This document shows positions 33,504 through 42,551 of a stretch of DNA of 64,000 nucleotides, piece by piece (the stretch's first letter is position 1; every line of letters begins with the position of its first letter). The translations under genes were made by a program, and so were the position numbers. Source of the stretch: Candidatus Bathyarchaeota archaeon (GTDB lineage Archaea; Thermoproteota; Bathyarchaeia; Bathyarchaeales; Bathycorpusculaceae); assembly GCA_029907545.1 (NCBI GenBank), contig JARYLR010000004.1, positions 16,344-80,343 on the forward strand. The letters are read 5' to 3'. The notes under the pieces were generated by a model that saw only the letters and a program-made list of their open reading frames with translations, ran no database searches and was not told the DNA's origin.

Positions 33504-35015
33504 ATGGACTCTGCAATCAGGCAGCTGCACGCTTTCTTCGATCCGCATTCCGTTGCCATCGTAGGCGCAACAAAGAAGATAAACAAGGCAGGACACGTGA
33601 TCTTCAAAAACTTTGTGGAGAACAAGAGAAGAGGAGTTTTCAAAGGTAACGTGTTCGCCGTCAACTCGAATGAGAAATCGATTTTTGAAATACCCAGCTA
33701 TCCTTCACTGAAGGATATTCCCGCTAAAGTTGAGTTAGCCGTCATAGTGGTGCCCGCAAACGTCGTTCCACACGTCATGAACGACGCGGCAGCAAAGAAA
33801 GTCAAAGACGTAGTCATAATCAGCTCAGGTTTCGGCGAAATAGGAAACCACGAGCTGGAAAGGCAAGTGGTCTTTATCGCCAAAAAAGCTGGAATTCGTC
33901 TTCTCGGTCCCAACTGCCTCGGGGTTTATGACACGAGAACAGGGGTTGACATGCTTTTCCTTCCAGAAACAAAAATACTAACAACCGGAGACGAGGTTGT
34001 TGCCACTCCGCGCCCGATCCCAGGAGACATAGCCATCGTCACGCAGAGCGGAGCTTTCGGCGTTTCCGCTCTTGATTATCTGACTGGGCGGCAGATAGGC
34101 ATCAGCAAGTTCGTTAGTTTCGGCAACAAAAGCGACGTAAGCGAAACTGAGATGTTAGGTTACTTGCTACATGACGAAGACACAAGAGTTATCTTGCTTT
34201 ACGTTGAAGACATAAAGTCGGGCAGAGAGTTTCTGAAAACTGCAGCCCAAGTTACTATGAAAAAGCCCATAGTGGCACTGAAAGCAGGGAGAACAGAGGC
34301 GGGAGCAAGAGCAGCAGCTTCGCACACTGGCGCCATTGCCGGTCAAGATAAGATTTACGATACTGTGTTTGAGCAGACAGGTATCATAAGGGCAAGAGAC
34401 ATGGAGGAATTCTTTGACGCTGGCAAGGCTTTTGCGATGCAGCCTCCAGCCGCTGGCAATAGTGTCGGTATAATCACTGACGCTGGCGGTCCGGGGATTC
34501 TGGCTGTTGACGAATGCGAGCTGAAGGGGTTGGCGGTGAAGCGTTTCTCTGACCAGACGATTAGAAGATTTGAGAAGATGAAAGAAGAGGGCAAGATACC
34601 TAAGTTTGCAACAAACCTTAACCCCGTAGATATCACAGGTTCAGGGACATCCGAAATGTTTGAGCTTGCAACCGAAGTTCTCTGCAAGGATCCTGAGATC
34701 TGCGGCATTATAATGCTTGGCTTGCACCACACTCCAGCCCTTCAGGAAGACTACATTGACCGTGTGGCGCGAGTTGCCAGCAAGTACGACAAGCCTATTG
34801 TCGCGTGCGATATTGGGGAGACGGAGATGGCGCTGCATACGCGTTCTAGATTTGACAGGCTAGGCATACCTGCATACTCTTCGCCTGAGGACGCTGCCAG
34901 AGCCATGAGCGCGCTGGTCAAGTATGGGCGGTATCTGCAGAGAACTGGCTGTTTTGCAGGGTACATGCAGAAGTTTGCGGAAAACAAGCGTAAGCAAGCA
35001 CCTTTCAGGAAGTAA
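33504..35015 (+). CDS. NDP-forming acyl-CoA synthetase alpha-type protein (ACD family)
   Basis: A 503-residue protein with the order CoA-binding Rossmann domain (FFDPHSVAIVGATKK at the start), a first succinyl-CoA ligase-like domain containing QSGAFGVSALDYLTGRQ, and a third domain. The phosphohistidine motif SHTGAIAGQ is near residue 272. This is the alpha part of acetate-CoA ligase (ADP-forming), which makes ATP from acyl-CoA. The ATP-grasp beta part is neither fused nor adjacent, so it must be elsewhere if the enzyme is active. Its end overlaps the convergent riboflavin kinase gene by 11 bases. Confidence 0.88.
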   Translation: MDSAIRQLHAFFDPHSVAIVGATKKINKAGHVIFKNFVENKRRGVFKGNVFAVNSNEKSIFEIPSYPSLKDIPAKVELAVIVVPANVVPHVMNDAAAKKVKDVVIISSGFGEIGNHELERQVVFIAKKAGIRLLGPNCLGVYDTRTGVDMLFLPETKILTTGDEVVATPRPIPGDIAIVTQSGAFGVSALDYLTGRQIGISKFVSFGNKSDVSETEMLGYLLHDEDTRVILLYVEDIKSGREFLKTAAQVTMKKPIVALKAGRTEAGARAAASHTGAIAGQDKIYDTVFEQTGIIRARDMEEFFDAGKAFAMQPPAAGNSVGIITDAGGPGILAVDECELKGLAVKRFSDQTIRRFEKMKEEGKIPKFATNLNPVDITGSGTSEMFELATEVLCKDPEICGIIMLGLHHTPALQEDYIDRVARVASKYDKPIVACDIGETEMALHTRSRFDRLGIPAYSSPEDAARAMSALVKYGRYLQRTGCFAGYMQKFAENKRKQAPFRK

Positions 35016-35394
35016 CCTTAACTTCTAATGTGTCTCCGTCTTTTAGAGAGAGTTTTTCTCGAAGATTTACTGGTGCGATGATTTCCAGCATGTCGCTTGG
35101 GTATGAGGCAATTTCTGGAACTATTATGGCGCATTTCACAGTGCCAACACGGGCTTTGAGGCACTTTGCGCGGCAGTAGCCTTCAGAAGGCTGTATGCAA
35201 CTCGGATTATGTTCTTCCAGCAGCTTCCGCGTTATGTTCTCTTCCGGGATTTTCAGGTTTAGCGTGCCTGAGAAAGGCGTGAAGCCGACTTTGCTGGCTA
35301 TCTGGCTTCTCACCCAAGCAAGTTCTAGAAAGCGTGCTGCCTCGCTTTTTCCAGAGAAAACTTTGCCTTTGATGATGAATGTTTTCTTTGTCAA
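35005..35394 (-). CDS. ribK: CTP-dependent riboflavin kinase
   Basis: From a TTG at 35394 the protein has 129 residues, the usual length of the archaeal RibK cradle-loop barrel, which makes FMN from riboflavin and CTP. Seen: IIKGKVFSGKSEAARFLELAW, GFTPFSGTLNL (the family G-x2-P-x2-GTLN motif), CLKARVG and the ending LSLKDGDTLEV. The same frame stays open for 29 more codons to a TTG at 35481, but a TATA-like GCTTAATC there points to the shorter form. FMN from this enzyme feeds ThyX and ETF flavins. Confidence 0.85.
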   Translation of the reverse strand: MTKKTFIIKGKVFSGKSEAARFLELAWVRSQIASKVGFTPFSGTLNLKIPEENITRKLLEEHNPSCIQPSEGYCRAKCLKARVGTVKCAIIVPEIASYPSDMLEIIAPVNLREKLSLKDGDTLEVKVTS

Positions 35395-35491
35395 CTTGCT
35401 TCCTTCGGCGCTGGCGCCAATTTTTCGTCTGAATTGAATGTGTAGTTTTCTGCATTCTGTATGGGCGTGGAGATTAAGCAAGAAGCTTGTC

Positions 35492-35860
35492 TTACTTTTC
35501 CTTTTTCAGCCATGTGGTTACGGCGCTGAACACGCGGTTCGAGGACATGTCTATTACTGGAACTATTATTTTCTCTCGGGTTTCGATTACTGGCTGATAT
35601 TTCGGCATGTGCGCGTAGCCGACAAAGGTCCAGTACACGCGTCTCTGTTCGATCAGTGCTTTTGCCACGGCGCTTGTCGATGGCGGAAGAGGGAAGTAGA
35701 GGAAAACTATGCCTTCTGCCCAGTAGAGCCCAGCGGTTTTGCCGCCGGCAATTATTGAGGCGAATCTTGCTATATCGTCTGCTGTGGGGAAGAAGTCTTT
35801 TTCCATGATGATTATTTCTTTGAATGGTTCATGTTTGACTGCGACTTCATTTTCGCTCAT
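35492..35860 (-). CDS. Conserved-looking protein of unknown function
   Basis: From the ATG at 35860 the protein has 122 residues; the frame is open 25 codons further upstream. The TATA-like GTTAAAAAGTG on this strand near 35898-35910 fits the shorter form. It is a mixed alpha/beta soluble protein with a hydrophobic core segment AGLYWAEGIVFLYFPLPP (about residues 43-60) and a C-terminal VIDMSSNRVFSAVTTWLKKEK. No family recognised. Confidence 0.6.
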   Translation of the reverse strand: MSENEVAVKHEPFKEIIIMEKDFFPTADDIARFASIIAGGKTAGLYWAEGIVFLYFPLPPSTSAVAKALIEQRRVYWTFVGYAHMPKYQPVIETREKIIVPVIDMSSNRVFSAVTTWLKKEK

Positions 35861-35938
35861 GATAATTATCTCTCGGCTATGTTTCTGTGCCTTTACACTT
35901 TTTAACCTTGTCGTTGATTGAAAATCCGAAGACACTGC

Positions 35939-35948
35939 TTTTTATACC
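35939..35948 (+). promoter_or_regulatory. TATA box of the inositol-phosphate synthase gene
   Basis: TTTTTATACC about 45 bases ahead of the ATG at 35990, giving a leader of roughly 20 bases. Confidence 0.45.
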
Positions 35949-35989
35949 TACATTTGTGTGCATGTTCCTGAATCAGCAACGGTCTGCTC

Positions 35990-37174
35990 ATGCCTTTTTT
36001 TGATTATCAAACTCGACTGCGTAGGGGTCTAGCAAAAGTTAAAGAGCAGACTGTTGCTAATGGCATAGCACATTATCGAAGAAAAGGAGAACTCAAGTTG
36101 TCAAGGATACATGTTGCTCTTGTAGGTGTAGGCAACAGCGCTTCCGCGCTGGTTCAAGGCGTGCACTACTATAAAGACGCGAAGGAAGACGAAAGCGTGC
36201 CAGGTCTTATGCACGTGAATTTCGGCGGCTACCATGTGAGAGACGTAGAGTTTGTCGCGGCTTTTGAGGTGAATAGAAACAAGATTGGGAAGGACTTGTC
36301 TGAAGCAATCTTCACTAAGCCAAACAACTGTGCAAAGTTCGCGGACGTGCCGCGCTTAGGAGTGAAGGTTGCTTCTGCTCCAATTTTAGATGGTGTAGCT
36401 TCTCACATGAGAAAAGTGTTCGACGTTTATGATGGTAGTGCAACAAAGGCTGATGTGGTGAAGGTTCTGAAAGAATCCAAGGCAGAGATTCTGGTGAACT
36501 ATCTTCCCGTTGGCAGCCATGACGCCGCTAGGTTCTATGCAGAGTGCGCTTTGGATGCGGGCTGCGCTTTCGTTAACTGTATGCCCGAGTTTATTGCGTC
36601 TGACGCGGCGTGGGCTGGACGGTTTGAGCAGAAAGGCTTGCCTATTGCTGGAGATGACATTAAAAGCCAGCTTGGCGCCACGATACTGCATAGGAATATG
36701 GCTAGGCTCTGTGTTGACCGTGGGATAATCATTGATGAGACGTATCAGCTTAATTTGGGAGGAGACACGGATTTCCTGAACATGACGGTTGAGGAGAGGC
36801 TGAAAACCAAGAGAATCAGCAAGACCGAAGCCGTAACCAGCCTAGTGCCCTATGATCTGCCTACGCGCATCGGGCCAAGCGACTACGTGCCTTTTTTGGG
36901 GAATAAGAAGATCTGTTATCTGTGGCTGAAGGGCAGAAAGTTCGGAGACAGACCTTTAACGTTGTCGGTGAAGCTGGAAGTTGAAGATTCCCCGAACAGC
37001 GCTGGTGTGGTGATTGACATCATTCGAGCGGTTAAACTTGCGTTGGACAGAAAGATTGCTGGGCAGTTGCTGAGTATCTCATCTTACGCGTTTAAGCATC
37101 CTCCGATTCAGGTGTCTGACTCCGTGGCAAAACAGTCTGTAGAAGAGTTCATACAGGGAAAAAGATGCAGATAG
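35990..37174 (+). CDS. myo-Inositol-1-phosphate synthase
   Basis: A protein of up to 394 residues that cyclises glucose 6-phosphate to inositol phosphate with NAD, supplying archaeal inositol phospholipids and sometimes osmolytes. The NAD motif is VALVGVGNSASALVQGV near residue 42, and the family segments FVNCMPEFIAS, the GDDIKSQLGATILHR lysine region and LNLGGDTDFLNM are present. A TTG at 36098 preceded by GGAG nine bases upstream is a second possible start, which would drop the basic N-terminal 36 residues. Confidence 0.95.
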   Translation: MPFFDYQTRLRRGLAKVKEQTVANGIAHYRRKGELKLSRIHVALVGVGNSASALVQGVHYYKDAKEDESVPGLMHVNFGGYHVRDVEFVAAFEVNRNKIGKDLSEAIFTKPNNCAKFADVPRLGVKVASAPILDGVASHMRKVFDVYDGSATKADVVKVLKESKAEILVNYLPVGSHDAARFYAECALDAGCAFVNCMPEFIASDAAWAGRFEQKGLPIAGDDIKSQLGATILHRNMARLCVDRGIIIDETYQLNLGGDTDFLNMTVEERLKTKRISKTEAVTSLVPYDLPTRIGPSDYVPFLGNKKICYLWLKGRKFGDRPLTLSVKLEVEDSPNSAGVVIDIIRAVKLALDRKIAGQLLSISSYAFKHPPIQVSDSVAKQSVEEFIQGKRCR

Positions 37175-37277
37175 CGCTGTTCTGTGCGTGATGCGTTTCA
37201 ATACTAGAAGGACTACTTGTCAACATAGACTTAGACAGGGGTCAAATGCGGACAAAAGGTTCTTCGCAGTAACTAAC

Positions 37278-37292
37278 CCCCTATATATAGGT
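37278..37292. repeat. CCCCCTATATATAGG element in a convergent spacer
   Basis: Exact 15-base copy of the element at 49964-49978. It contains the perfect 12-base palindrome CCTATATATAGG. It lies in the 226-base spacer between the convergent inositol-phosphate synthase and response-regulator genes; the rest of that spacer shows no convincing gene. Confidence 0.6.
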
Positions 37293-37400
37293 CAACAGAG
37301 GTTTGGCTCCATTCTTCTGTGGTGCATGGCCTGTGTGGAACTTAATTTTGTCTCAAAGCTTAAAATCAAATTGGAATATGGAAACTTGAAAAAGAGAGTT

Positions 37401-37868
37401 TTATTTTCTTATTTTGCAGGTCGCTATTTCTTTCTGTTCCAGCAGGCGTGTTTCAAGGAATTCCGCGATCTTTTGTTCATTGTAGTGTTTTTCTTCTTCT
37501 TGGATTTCCAAGTGCACTCTAATGGTTTCAAGCAGTTCTTCAATTTTCACAGGCTTGATTAGGTATGCGTCAGCACTCTTGTTTACGGCTTCTACAGCGT
37601 TTCGCAGCGAAGGGAAGCCTGTTACGATGATCTTCACCATCCTCGGGGTCGTATCTCTCATTTTATCTAGAAGCTCGGTTCCCTCCATGTCTGGCAGTTT
37701 GATGTCTATCAAAGCTAGATTGTAGAATCTTGCGTCTGTTTTCTCTATGGCTTCTCTGCCGTCCTCGGCGGTGTCCACTTTGTAGCCGTTTTCTTCAAGT
37801 ATCGTTGAAATGGTTTTTCTTATGCTTTCATCGTCGTCGACAACAAGGATTCGGGTACGTTCACCCAT
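37401..37868 (-). CDS. Receiver-only response regulator
   Basis: A 155-residue CheY-like receiver. Acidic pocket DDD at 11-13, phospho-acceptor Asp55 in LALIDIKLPD, conserved Thr in VTGFPS near 83 and Lys105 in YLIKP. About 35 helical residues follow (EEEKHYNEQKIAEFLE...) but no DNA-binding output domain. Its GGAGGTGA ribosome-binding site lies inside the histidine kinase gene, whose end it overlaps by 49 bases, so the pair is translationally coupled. Confidence 0.92.
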   Translation of the reverse strand: MGERTRILVVDDDESIRKTISTILEENGYKVDTAEDGREAIEKTDARFYNLALIDIKLPDMEGTELLDKMRDTTPRMVKIIVTGFPSLRNAVEAVNKSADAYLIKPVKIEELLETIRVHLEIQEEEKHYNEQKIAEFLETRLLEQKEIATCKIRK

Positions 37869-40800
37869 ATGTTTTCACCTCCTTCCAGACGTGGTTTGAT
37901 GGGAACGGTTACGGAGAATGCAGTTCCCTTACCGATTTTGCTGTTTACCGAGATCTTACCTTTGTGTGCCTCTGCAATGCGTTTACATATAGCCAAACCC
38001 AACCCCATCCCCTTTGCCTTAGTAGTGAACAGTGGCGACCAGATTCTCTTTAAGACTTCCTGTGTCATGCCCATGCCAGTATCAGCAAAGCGGAATTCAA
38101 CATTGCTTGACACCTGTCTGCTGCTTATCGTGAGCACTCCGCCTTTAGGCATTGCTTCCACAGCATTTTTGATCAAGTTGATGAACAGCCTCTTCATTTT
38201 CTCAAAGTCAACAATAATCTTTGGGCTGGTGCTGGTTTGATTTCTAACTTCAATGTTCGCGGGAATCTCTATTGCTAGAGCTTCTTTAACCAGTGCATAA
38301 GGATTGGTTTCAGTGCATTCAAGTCGCATCTCACGAGAATAATCCAAAAGATCATTCACTATTGTGTTTGAATATTCTACGTTCTTTTCGATTATTTCAA
38401 GCATCTCCCACGTTTTGCTGCTACTTCTTTGGTTTTGCTTGGTCTTCAAGTAATAGGCGGCTGCTGCAATTCCTGTCAATGGATTCCGCAAGTCGTGTCC
38501 AACCATTGCTGCCACTTCCCCGATAGCTGCCAGTCTTTCGGATTTCAGAAGCTGCTGTTCCATCCGTTTGCGCTCGGTAATGTCACTGGTTATTGCTACG
38601 AAGCCGATAGGTCTGCCTGAATCGTCTCGAACCACGCTTGCGGAAAGCTCTGCCGGAAATTCGCGTCCATCTTTCGTGACAAAGGTGTATTCACGGTCTC
38701 TTACATAGCCTTCTTCAAGGGTTTTCTTTATTCCCTCAAAAGCTCTTTCGTGGTCTTTCTTGGCTATTAACTCGAAGGCGCTTTTGCCGATCAATTCAGC
38801 CTTTGAGGAGAATCCGTGCAGTTTTAGCGTGTGTTCGTTGCATTCAGTGATGATTCCATTTAGGTCTGTTGCGGTAATGGCGTTCGGGGTTGCTGTGATA
38901 ATGCTTCTGAGCTTTTCTTCATTTCTCTTCAAATCTACGGTTCGCTCTTTCACTTTTTCCTCAAGGCATGTGGCATACTCGTTTAGCTGTTTTTTGGCTT
39001 TGTTCAGTTGCTGAAATAGTTGAGCGTTCTCGATCGCAACTGCAGCCTGATGAATAAACAGCTCCAGCGGAGCCAGCGACTCCCTAGTCGGCTTTTTTCC
39101 ATCCACTGGGTCATCTATGCTCAAAATCCCCACAATGCGTCCATCAGCCAGCCTAAGCGGCGCGTAGAGCAAGTCTTGCGGATCCCAGTCAATCATCTCT
39201 TCCTTAGAAAGATTACTGGGAACAGTGCCTTCGGAGAATCTCTTCCTCACGAGGGGATCGCTCCACGGAAGATAATAGAACTCTCCTATTCTGAACCGTT
39301 CATACTCTGGACCAAACCGCTCGCGCCACACCTGCCCAGGGGGTCTGTTATCCCACAGAAAGGCTCTTTCCTCTTTTGTCAGACCAGCCGTTACCAAGTC
39401 ATCTGGGCTTGATAACTCCATTTTTGAATCTCGGACAGATATGACAACTCGGCGCCAGCCTAGTTCTTTAATGGCTTTTGCGATTCTGTTGAGGCGCTTG
39501 TGCAGATCCATCGTGTAAATCACGTCGGCCGAGCTCTTCATCAGCAGCATCAGTTGGCTGGAGCGTTTTTCAATTTCCTTACGCTTTTCTAAGTTACCTA
39601 TCGCTGTTGCAATATGGGAAGCCAAGATCTGAAGTAACGTAATGTCCTTTTCATTGAAGGCGTTCAGCTTCTTGCTTTCAACGTCCAGTACGCCAAAAAG
39701 CTTTTCTTCAGTGTTGATTGGAACAGCGAGCTCGGAACGGGCATCTGGTATGCCTTCAATGTAGTCTTTGTCTCTTGTCACGTCTGGAACCAGCACAGGC
39801 TTACGCGTGTTTGCAGCCTTGACAGTTATGCCTCTATTGCTTGAAAGTGGCAGGTTATTCGGTGCATGAGGTTTGCCGCGTCGAGCAACAGGGCGGAGAC
39901 TGTTTTTCACGACTTTCAAGAAGACAACACTATCCACTTCAAGCGTTTTTTCCAGAGCATCTAAAGTCAGCTCGTAGATTTGTTGAAGGGTTTTTGCTGC
40001 GTTCAGTCGTCCTACGTAGTAGTTCAGCACAGAGAGTCTTTCTTCCAACCGCTTTCTTTCAGTGATATCAGTGAGCGTGCCTTCATAGTATAGGATGTTT
40101 CCTTGCTCGTCACGCACGGCATGCGAATTTTCCAGAACAATTATTGGCTGTCCATCTTTCCGTTTTAGAAAAAGTTCAATGTTGCGTGCTTTATCTTGTT
40201 TTTCAAGCCGATGCATCCAACGCTTTCTGTCTTCTGGGTTCATATACATGTCGCGTGAGATGTTGGCTGCTTGGAGTTCTTCTAACGTGGAATAGCCAAA
40301 CATCTCTATCAGTGCGGGGTTGGCTGTGATTATTTTGCCTTCTGGAGAGCTTTGGTATATGCCGTCTGGCACATTTTCAAATAGGGTGCGGAACCTGATT
40401 TCAGAGAATTTTACCGCTTCTTCTGTTTTCTTTCTTTCTGTGATGTCTCGAACTATTCCGAATTCCCCGATAATTTTGCTGTTTTTTATATAAGGCGTGC
40501 TTGTAAACTCGCCGACCAAGTATTTTCCTGACTTGGAGCGTACACGCAGCTCGTAAGAGGGTGGCTGTTTTCCATTCAGAGCCATGTAAAATGTTTCTGT
40601 TGCAAGTGGCAAGTCATCAGGATGGATAAGCCGATCAAAGGGTTTGCCAATCCATCTAGCAGATGGCCACCCTGTGATCTTTTCAAATGCAGGATTCAGC
40701 GAAGTGATCTTGCCGTTTCGTGAAATAGTGTAAATGACTTCAGGCGCGTTTTCAACAAGGTTCCTGTAACATTCCTCACTTTCACAAAGTGTTTCTTTCA

Positions 40801-41206
40801 GTAACTTGTCCTTTGTGATATCTCTTACGATGCCTAGAGCTCCTACTATTTTCCCTTGGTTTATACAAGGGGTAAGCACAATTTCAACGTTTATGCGCTT
40901 TTCGTTCTTTGCCGTAAACTCCAACTCACATCCTGTCTGCTTTCCCTTCAAGACATCCCAGAGACTCCGAGGGATTTTCGACAAGATTTTCTGAGGGACG
41001 GCGTTCCCAATTTTTCTTCCGACGCACTCTTTTCTTTTTAGGTTAAGCAGCGTCTCGACTTTACGGTTTATTTCTATTACTTCCCCTTTGCTGTCAAGGA
41101 GAATTATGCCCTCGCCTGTCTTTGCGAATAAGCACTTGAAGACTTTGGAAGTGAAAATGGGAAAAAGAGGAGGTGTTATCATTTTTCGATTGCTGGCTCT
41201 TCGCAT
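37820..41206 (-). CDS. Cytoplasmic PAS/GAF sensor histidine kinase
   Basis: A 1128-residue soluble kinase with no membrane helix. PAS domains at about 20-135, 142-258 and 266-385, a GAF domain at about 405-545, a second GAF-like domain at about 550-735, a coiled linker at about 735-765 and a fourth PAS at about 765-880. HisKA follows with His904 in MVGHDLRNPLTG, then HATPase with the N-box Asn1014 (NLIKNAVEAMP), DTGMGM at 1042 and GMGLGLAI at 1066. The many PAS/GAF units suggest sensing of redox, light or small ligands in the cytoplasm. Its first 28 bases overlap the upstream output-domain-like gene. Confidence 0.93.
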   Translation of the reverse strand: MRRASNRKMITPPLFPIFTSKVFKCLFAKTGEGIILLDSKGEVIEINRKVETLLNLKRKECVGRKIGNAVPQKILSKIPRSLWDVLKGKQTGCELEFTAKNEKRINVEIVLTPCINQGKIVGALGIVRDITKDKLLKETLCESEECYRNLVENAPEVIYTISRNGKITSLNPAFEKITGWPSARWIGKPFDRLIHPDDLPLATETFYMALNGKQPPSYELRVRSKSGKYLVGEFTSTPYIKNSKIIGEFGIVRDITERKKTEEAVKFSEIRFRTLFENVPDGIYQSSPEGKIITANPALIEMFGYSTLEELQAANISRDMYMNPEDRKRWMHRLEKQDKARNIELFLKRKDGQPIIVLENSHAVRDEQGNILYYEGTLTDITERKRLEERLSVLNYYVGRLNAAKTLQQIYELTLDALEKTLEVDSVVFLKVVKNSLRPVARRGKPHAPNNLPLSSNRGITVKAANTRKPVLVPDVTRDKDYIEGIPDARSELAVPINTEEKLFGVLDVESKKLNAFNEKDITLLQILASHIATAIGNLEKRKEIEKRSSQLMLLMKSSADVIYTMDLHKRLNRIAKAIKELGWRRVVISVRDSKMELSSPDDLVTAGLTKEERAFLWDNRPPGQVWRERFGPEYERFRIGEFYYLPWSDPLVRKRFSEGTVPSNLSKEEMIDWDPQDLLYAPLRLADGRIVGILSIDDPVDGKKPTRESLAPLELFIHQAAVAIENAQLFQQLNKAKKQLNEYATCLEEKVKERTVDLKRNEEKLRSIITATPNAITATDLNGIITECNEHTLKLHGFSSKAELIGKSAFELIAKKDHERAFEGIKKTLEEGYVRDREYTFVTKDGREFPAELSASVVRDDSGRPIGFVAITSDITERKRMEQQLLKSERLAAIGEVAAMVGHDLRNPLTGIAAAAYYLKTKQNQRSSSKTWEMLEIIEKNVEYSNTIVNDLLDYSREMRLECTETNPYALVKEALAIEIPANIEVRNQTSTSPKIIVDFEKMKRLFINLIKNAVEAMPKGGVLTISSRQVSSNVEFRFADTGMGMTQEVLKRIWSPLFTTKAKGMGLGLAICKRIAEAHKGKISVNSKIGKGTAFSVTVPIKPRLEGGENIWVNVPESLLSTTMKA

Positions 41207-41559
41207 TGAGCCACCTCCAGTTGCACGTTGCTCTCTTCTTTGTTGTCTTGAAGGCTCTTCTTAAGAGTAGCTACATATTCTTCAAGAGAAAGATTGTTGG
41301 AAGCTTGCCACTTAATGTCTTGTTCAGCTTTTGCATGCAGTCTTTGTATTATCAGTGTATGTAGGTAGTTGGCGCCTACCCCAAAGATATTTCCTATTGC
41401 ATGCTTGAAAGCTTCAATTTTGCTTGGGATTTCCTCTTTCTTAATGTTAAAATTCTTATCCAGATAGAAGTATATTGCCTGTTTTGAGGATTCTCCTAGT
41501 GAGGAAAGACCTTCGTCTATTGCTTCTAGAACAATTTCCTCAAACGGCTGTTTCGGCAA
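41179..41559 (-). CDS. NitrOD5-like stand-alone output-domain protein
   Basis: A 126-residue soluble protein. Residues about 6-75 form a helical domain starting FEEIVLEAIDEGLSSLGE and continuing AIYFYLDKNFNIKKEEIPSKIEAFKHAI, which resembles the archaeal two-component output domain named NitrOD5; that match is from memory. A charged, glutamine-rich tail follows. The gene overlaps the kinase start by 28 bases, making it the first gene of a three-gene module with the kinase and the receiver. Confidence 0.6.
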   Translation of the reverse strand: MPKQPFEEIVLEAIDEGLSSLGESSKQAIYFYLDKNFNIKKEEIPSKIEAFKHAIGNIFGVGANYLHTLIIQRLHAKAEQDIKWQASNNLSLEEYVATLKKSLQDNKEESNVQLEVAQCEEPAIEK

Positions 41560-41690
41560 TAGGGGTTCCTCGAAATATAATGTGATTTTTCGGTTTTGTG
41601 TTCATCTGGGCGTGGAATGTATAAATCGGTTATGAACATCTAATTTAGATTCTGAATTGAAATCAGCAAGCGGCTATACCGCTTTTTGCT

Positions 41691-42122
41691 TTATGCCAAA
41701 ACACCATGCCTTGTCCATTGCGGGGCGTGGGCGTTGGCTACTGAATCAATGTGTGGAACGTATGGTTTAATGTCAACTATAGGCGAGCCTTCTAGCGCGT
41801 CAAGTCTCCTTACTCTGAGAAGGCATTCTTTTTTTTCGAGCAATTCTACAACAGACAGACCTACCGGATTTGGGCGGCTTGGGCTTCGGCAAGCAAAGAC
41901 TCCAGTTTTCACTTTAGCCTTGTGTCTGCGGGGGAAGACTTGAAGTGTTTTTCTGTCTTTCTCGTTGTCGCAAAGGTGCATCCAGTAAAGAATGATTATG
42001 TGAGAGTACTCTTCTATGCCCTTTAACCCCTTACAGTAGTCTGGATGGATTTCGATGTGTGTTTCTTCTTCCGTGGTTTTTCTCACTGTGCCGATGAAGT
42101 GCAGTTTACTGTTCAGGCTCAT
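41691..42122 (-). CDS. trmO: tRNA (N6-threonylcarbamoyladenosine37-N6)-methyltransferase TrmO
   Basis: A 143-residue TsaA/TrmO-type beta-barrel methyltransferase that turns t6A37 into m6t6A37 with SAM. Seen: FIGTVRKTTEEETHIEI at the start, IEEYSHIIILYWMH, the SAM-site segment GVFACRSPSRPNPVGLS and LDALEGSPIVDIKPYVPHID. Family length is normal for archaea. Acts after Sua5 and KEOPS, both represented in this window. Confidence 0.93.
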   Translation of the reverse strand: MSLNSKLHFIGTVRKTTEEETHIEIHPDYCKGLKGIEEYSHIIILYWMHLCDNEKDRKTLQVFPRRHKAKVKTGVFACRSPSRPNPVGLSVVELLEKKECLLRVRRLDALEGSPIVDIKPYVPHIDSVANAHAPQWTRHGVLA

Positions 42123-42326
42123 TTTCTTACCCTTGGCTTAGACTTTTTAAAGTGCTAGTTGATAAAACTTGTTTGTCTGCGGCTCCAGATATTTTGATTT
42201 AGGAAAAGAATGTGTGGAAGATTTTGCTGGAGAGAAAAGTGAATGTGAATTGGCGATACAGCTTTCCGATTCATAAGTCTTTAATGGTTTTTAGCGCAAG
42301 TTGTTTGATTGCAGGGTGAAATCGTC

Positions 42327-42551
42327 TTGAACGAGCAAATGCTTCAAGCTTGCAAAGAGTTGGTTGACGACGCCAAAATGGGATGCGCCGACCTTGTTTT
42401 TAAGGAAGTATGCCTTGAAATCCTATCCAGAGCACGAAACGTTTTAACCGAAAAACAGTTCAGGAAGCTAGTTGCCTACACTGCTGAAAGAATGAAGGAA
42501 AAAATCCCCTTTGAGCTACAGCAAGAGCTTATGGCGCGGGGCAAAGTCTAG
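42327..42551 (+). CDS. Small helical protein of unknown function
   Basis: From the TTG at 42327, chosen for the GGGTGA ribosome-binding sequence at 42313-42318, the protein has 74 residues. It is entirely helical and charged: MLQACKELVDDAKMG, then RNVLTEKQFRKLVAYTAERMKEKIPFE. No motif recognised. A weak GC hairpin GCGGC...GCCGC at 42604-42624 lies downstream, before the convergent adenosine kinase gene. Confidence 0.55.
   Translation: MNEQMLQACKELVDDAKMGCADLVFKEVCLEILSRARNVLTEKQFRKLVAYTAERMKEKIPFELQQELMARGKV

Noticed and set aside
37188..37562. Open plus-strand frame of 124 codons after inositol-phosphate synthase
   Set aside because: Its second half is antisense to the response regulator and encodes phenylalanine-rich sequence typical of a reversed coding region; its first part has no start signals.
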